A DNA stretch of 64,000 nucleotides from Scatophagus argus (lineage: Eukaryota; Chordata; Actinopteri; Scatophagidae), in assembly GCF_020382885.2 (NCBI RefSeq), contig NC_058515.1:10957223-11021222 (forward strand), written 5' to 3'. The notes below the pieces were generated by a model. That model did not search any database and was not told where the DNA came from. It saw only the letters and a program-made list of their open reading frames with translations. The position numbers and the translations under genes are program-made. This document shows positions 59,993 to 64,000 of this stretch, in pieces (position 1 is the first letter of the stretch; every line of letters begins with the position of its first letter).

Positions 59993-62934
59993 AGTCTTGG
60001 ACTGGGCTCAGTTTGTGTCTTTGAACCTGTCCTTCTTAAACGAAAGGGGCACTTCTGTTTCATATCCAGTCCACTTTTTTTTCCTTTTTTTTTTTTAAAG
60101 GAGAACTTGTATCACTTCCAGCAATTTAATGAAAACAGTCTGAGTGGTGGGTTATATTTAGTTTGTTTTCTCTTAGTCTAAACAAGTAAGAACCACTGAC
60201 CCTCCTTTGTAGCTTTTGCAATTTGCTTTTTTTTTCATACTTTGCTTGCAAAATAATTGAGTAAAGAATGTGCATTTTGTTTTCATCATTGGGTTGTGAA
60301 ATATTCATGCAGGTCTCCTTCAATGTGCAAAATCTACTGACTTCATCATCTCGGAAAAGTACCATTAATGTCCAGTCACTGTGTTATTAGAGCACATGAG
60401 CCCCAAAAAATCAATATAGAGTCCAAAGTGACACGATGAGTTATTTATATTCTCGCTTGTCTGCAACTTCCCATCAGAATGCCAGACCCAGAACTATAAA
60501 TTGTTCATCTTGTTGCCCAGTTCCCAGCATGGATATCTCAAACCAAAAGTTCACATCAAAGTTCACCCCATGCTTTCTGACAAATTGTTGCAATAAATCA
60601 GATGTCGAAGAGCAACTTTGCATATAAAAGACAAGAAAAGATAGTTAAATGTCTGAAATGTTTATAGCATGCAGGATGTAATTACTACACGGTCAAAGTA
60701 AGTGGACGAGACAGCCATGTTGATGTATTGGGCTCATTTCCACAGTGTGGTTTAGTTGTCAAGAGGGCCCAGTATATTATTCACTTGGTGATACACGTCA
60801 ATACGGTGTGTTCAGCAAAATGCTACGTGCAGTCATGGATGATTTCTGCCAGCGGAGGCATAAATTTTAATGTGTTCACGTGTCTGATTTCTATCTCTGA
60901 AATGGCGGAAAATAAAGATGCTCACGGAAAACCTTGTGAATCCAAAAAAGTAAACTTTTCGGGAACACCATGCATTTTATTAGACTTCATCCACTCATCT
61001 TTTTAAAGGGCTTTTTAAGATCAAATAAATTCCTTCAAACCCCAAAAGAGCATGAAATTTCTCAGTTGGAACATCAGAATCACCAAAAATGGATTCATAG
61101 GGTTTTCCTATAAACAGTGAAATGTTTGATGCCATAACTTCACCTTCATGGTGAAGTGTCATTTGCTGTACCAGAAATCCTGATCCTGTCACTTTTAGAA
61201 CTTGCATGAGAGTCAAATGTTGGTTTCATAAAAGTATTTTAGGCTTCCTGTTGTCACACAAACCTTTTACTGTTTTACTGTTTACTCTAAACTTGTCAGA
61301 CGACTAGTTAAATAAAGTGTTGTGTGAATAGGATTCTTCGGTCAGTGAGTGAATTTGTCCACGTTAATTGGTTTAATGCACAGTGTCTGCCACTAGCGGT
61401 CTCTTCATCAAAACAAAAGCAGTGAGGTGAGTAAGAAACAAGGGATCATGGGAGTTATCATGAAAATATGGAACCATAAGCCATGTGGGAATTTCAGGAT
61501 TAATCACATCTTTGAACGACTTAAAGGTACCCTGTGGAGTTTTTTCACCCACAACTGTGCCATGGAGCAATTGTCTCAAAATGTGGATCCTCATTTTACC
61601 ACTTTCTCATGCGCACACATGAGGACACCTGCAAGAAAACACAGAAATAAACCAAGCGATAAGCTCCAGCACTGAAAAGTGAGGTCAACACAGATGTTCC
61701 TCAAATGGCTGCTTGAGGCTGGCTCCAAAGCCAAGCTGATCCCCGTAGACAACCATATTAAAATGCCTGATTTTACAGCAGAAGTAAACAGACTTAGAAA
61801 AAGGCAAAAAATATGCACCAGGACCCGGGAAGCATTTGTTACACCCCTGCTTCATTTTAAAAGAAAAGCAGTGGGATCTCAGAGCAATGCCACCCAGTTT
61901 GGGGTCAGGAACCCACACGAGGAGTCACAGGTTGAATCCAGGCGGTCTCGAGGGTTGGAAATAATCTCTCTAAAAAGCATTCAGATAAAACAGCGTGACA
62001 AGAGGAAATTGTTCACAGCTCATTGACAGCCAACCTGTCAGAAAGGATCACACATGACTGTTCCAGGATGAATAATGACCACACCACAGTACGTTTGTGG
62101 GATTTTGTTTAGATGTTAGATGAAGAAACTGGCCAAAGGGATCAAAATCGACCCTTTGCTCACCCGTTGACGGTACAGTCAGCACATGATCCCCGGCAGG
62201 GCAGTCTGCTGTATCGTTACCTATGCACTACAGCCACCGTGTGGTTACAAATGGAACTGTTACACGCGTGAATGGCACATATTTTCAAGACATGCAAGCT
62301 GATGAAAGTGATTTGAGAAGCAGAGCAAGCTACGGTGCGCCTCGTACGGTTTTTTTTCCTGGGCTCACCTCGTCGGGTTTTACGGCGGATGCACGCTGGT
62401 ATCGCAACATCAGAGCTCGTTGAGGACGCACGGAAAGTTCACCTCCAAGTCTCTCAGTTTGTGCGTGTGCGTGTGTGTGTGTGTATGTGTGAATTCGCGC
62501 TCATGTGTGCTCAGTCTGCCTGTCTAATAGAGTGACCCCCCAGCTCGCTGTTTAAAGGGAAGACAAGAGAGCTGAGTCAACGAATCACAAGGAGAAGGAT
62601 GCAACAGTTGATGTGCGCAAGTTGCACAGTTTTCTTATATTTGGAGACGGCCCGCACACAATGAGGATGGTGGCTTTGAACTGTGCTGAGGAAGGATCGG
62701 ATGTTTTGTTGCTTTAAACCTCCTCATCTGTCAGATAAACTGAAAATTAAACAGAGAGATCCGCGCGTCTAAGAAAAGCAGTGGTTGTAGACTGTCGACA
62801 CGCGCGTCTTTCTTACCAAAATGGACATTTGGACAGAAATGCATTTGAAAGGACTTCATGCCCTGCTGGAATGGAGTTGAAGCGGGGATTTCGGATGATC
62901 TGCGGCGGTCAGTAGCAGTGCAGTCTGCACCAAT
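59993..62934. other. Intergenic DNA between sat2 and the membrane-protein gene
   Basis: No gene recognised. Poly(T) runs lie near 60078-60097 and 60227-60235. A short (TG)n at about 62463-62484 lies in the probable 5' region of the next gene. CpG content rises from about 62,330. Confidence 0.45.
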
Positions 62935-63108
62935 ATGCATCGGATTCTGCAGAGGAGGCGAGTGCGCAAGCTGCGGGTCGTCTGGGCTTCTCTGGCCCTG
63001 GTGGCTCTGTCTCTGGCCGCATGCAGCGCGCTCTTTACGGCGTGGACTTGGCGACAGACGCGGGACCTGTCGCAATCCTTCAAGATCCTGCAGGACCGCC
63101 TGGAGCAG
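62935..63108 (+). CDS. Type II membrane protein, exon 1 (TNFSF12/13-like ligand?)
   Basis: ATG at 62935 opens 58 codons ending at a GT donor (63109). The protein starts MHRILQRRRVRKLRVVW (a short basic cytosolic tail) and has one hydrophobic span of about 20 residues ending SALFTAW. It continues with a stalk WRQTRDLSQSFKILQDRLEQ that could form a coiled coil. This is the topology of TNF ligands such as TNFSF12 (TWEAK) and TNFSF13 (APRIL). In human both lie near SAT2 on 17p13, and here sat2 is the next gene upstream on the same strand. The TNF-homology domain lies beyond the window, so the name is an inference. No in-frame ATG lies close upstream. Confidence 0.55.
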
Positions 63109-64000
63109 GTTTGTAGCGTACTTAAAAAAATCAATCAAGCCTGCCTCATTGAATAGCATGCACATTTATACCAACAATAATATTTACTCGCCTGCAACTA
63201 TCGCAGACCTTCAAGTGTTTCTTATGTAACTTCTTTTGTGGCTGCGGTTACTGGGAATCGTCGCGGGGGGTATATGGAAAAATGCAACACCCCCCCCCGA
63301 ACCCCCCCAACCCTGCACGTACTCATTTCTATTGCACCATTTCTCTGCTTGGCACTTTTATTGCTTACCAATAAGCGCAGTCAACTCGTGCAGAGTTTGC
63401 GGAGTTATTTTTGTATCCAACCCACCCCCCCCCCTTCTCTGCTCCCCCCGCCATGTTTAATTACTCTGGTGCCAGTTGTGCTCCAGTTTTATCTCAATTT
63501 ACTGGAAAGCCTCAGCTATTTGGCATGTGAGCACTTCATACCCAACTGACTGCAGAGAGGCTCGAGGCGTGAAACAGCCTTATTGTTATTGCACATGCTA
63601 CTTCTCATCGTTTCAGCAGGAGTTCATTTTTTGCAGAGAACAGTGATAAATCCTCTGCAGTCTCGTGCTAAAATGCAGGTTAGAAACTTTTGCACTTGCA
63701 TCAAATGTTAGACTCCAGCCTGAAGTTGCATCACAAGGCAAATTATTTCTCCAAAAGCAGCCAAAGGGAGCTGATGGAAATTCTTCTGGTTTCAAGTTCA
63801 CAGTATTTACAAAACCAGGTTGCGCTGGATTTGAGATCAGGGGGACAGGTTGGCTGTGTATCATGCTGACAGGCCTGCATGCGCGCGCACACACACACAC
63901 ACACACACAAACACACAATCACCCCAAAATTGGACACGTGGAGTGTTGATGCTGGAGCCTTTCCCAAGGGGCCCCGTTCTGTCCATTTGACCGTTGGCCA
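63109..64000 (+). other. Intron 1 of the membrane-protein gene (partial)
   Basis: Contains C-rich runs (63290-63310 and 63420-63435) and (CA)n at about 63887-63909. No further exon recognised. Confidence 0.5.
63887..63909 (+). repeat. (CA)n microsatellite
   Basis: Preceded by (GC)n from 63881; about 11 CA units. Confidence 0.9.

Noticed and set aside
1-64000. CRISPR arrays, bacterial operons, phage or integrated viral genes
   Set aside because: None seen; all coding structure is spliced vertebrate type, and the only mobile-element coding remnant is a DNA transposon.

Overview
The window looks like nuclear DNA of a ray-finned fish, probably a percomorph-type teleost. The genes have short exons with GT-AG introns. 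The spacers hold many (CA)n, (GA)n and (CT)n microsatellites, and several dispersed repeats that I know from percomorph genomes recur (TAGTCTT...GCTAAGCTAAGCTAAC, GCATGTTAGCATGCTAACATT, and AGTACATTTACTCAAGTAC...ACTCAACCACTG). Nothing bacterial or organellar is present. All gene names rest on translation plus remembered family sequences; no search was run.

Layout. (1) 1-3,304: on the minus strand, the first coding exon (MAPVVTG) and part of intron 1 of a probable rbpj (CSL/Su(H)), the DNA-binding effector of Notch. The rest lies off the left edge. Two copies of the RBPJ recognition site lie just upstream of its start codon. (2) 3,600-27,640: about 24 kb with no recognisable gene, but with microsatellites, purine-rich tracts, old repeats, an AAGTC-rich array and some unique stretches that could be regulatory. 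(3) 27,801-28,932, minus: smim20 (MITRAC7 / phoenixin precursor) in three exons. (4) 29,183-34,918, plus: a complete 19-exon man2b2 lysosomal-type alpha-mannosidase, head-to-head with smim20 across 250 bp. (5) 35,846-38,097, plus: an eight-exon gene for a 301-residue protein I do not recognise. (6) 40,410-43,346, minus: a three-exon gene for a PTB/PID-domain protein, tail-to-tail with the previous gene. (7) 43,800-54,100: intergenic DNA with repeat relics and a tRNA-derived SINE. (8) 54,112-59,254, plus: a six-exon sat2/sat1-type diamine N-acetyltransferase whose third intron holds a broken Tc1 transposon. (9) 62,935-63,108, plus: exon 1 of a short-tailed type II membrane protein, possibly a TNF ligand of the TNFSF12/13 kind, running off the right edge.

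The genes form no single pathway: Notch transcription, cytochrome oxidase assembly or neuropeptide precursor, glycan breakdown, polyamine catabolism, adaptor signalling. In human, SMIM20 and RBPJ are neighbours in the same relative orientation on 4p15, MAN2B2 is on 4p16, and SAT2 and TNFSF12/13 are close on 17p13. The window therefore appears to join parts of at least two ancestral blocks. The points most worth following are the missing amidation glycine in the phoenixin part of smim20, the paired RBPJ sites in the rbpj promoter, the unrecognised 301-residue protein, and the PTB gene's 16-base first coding exon.
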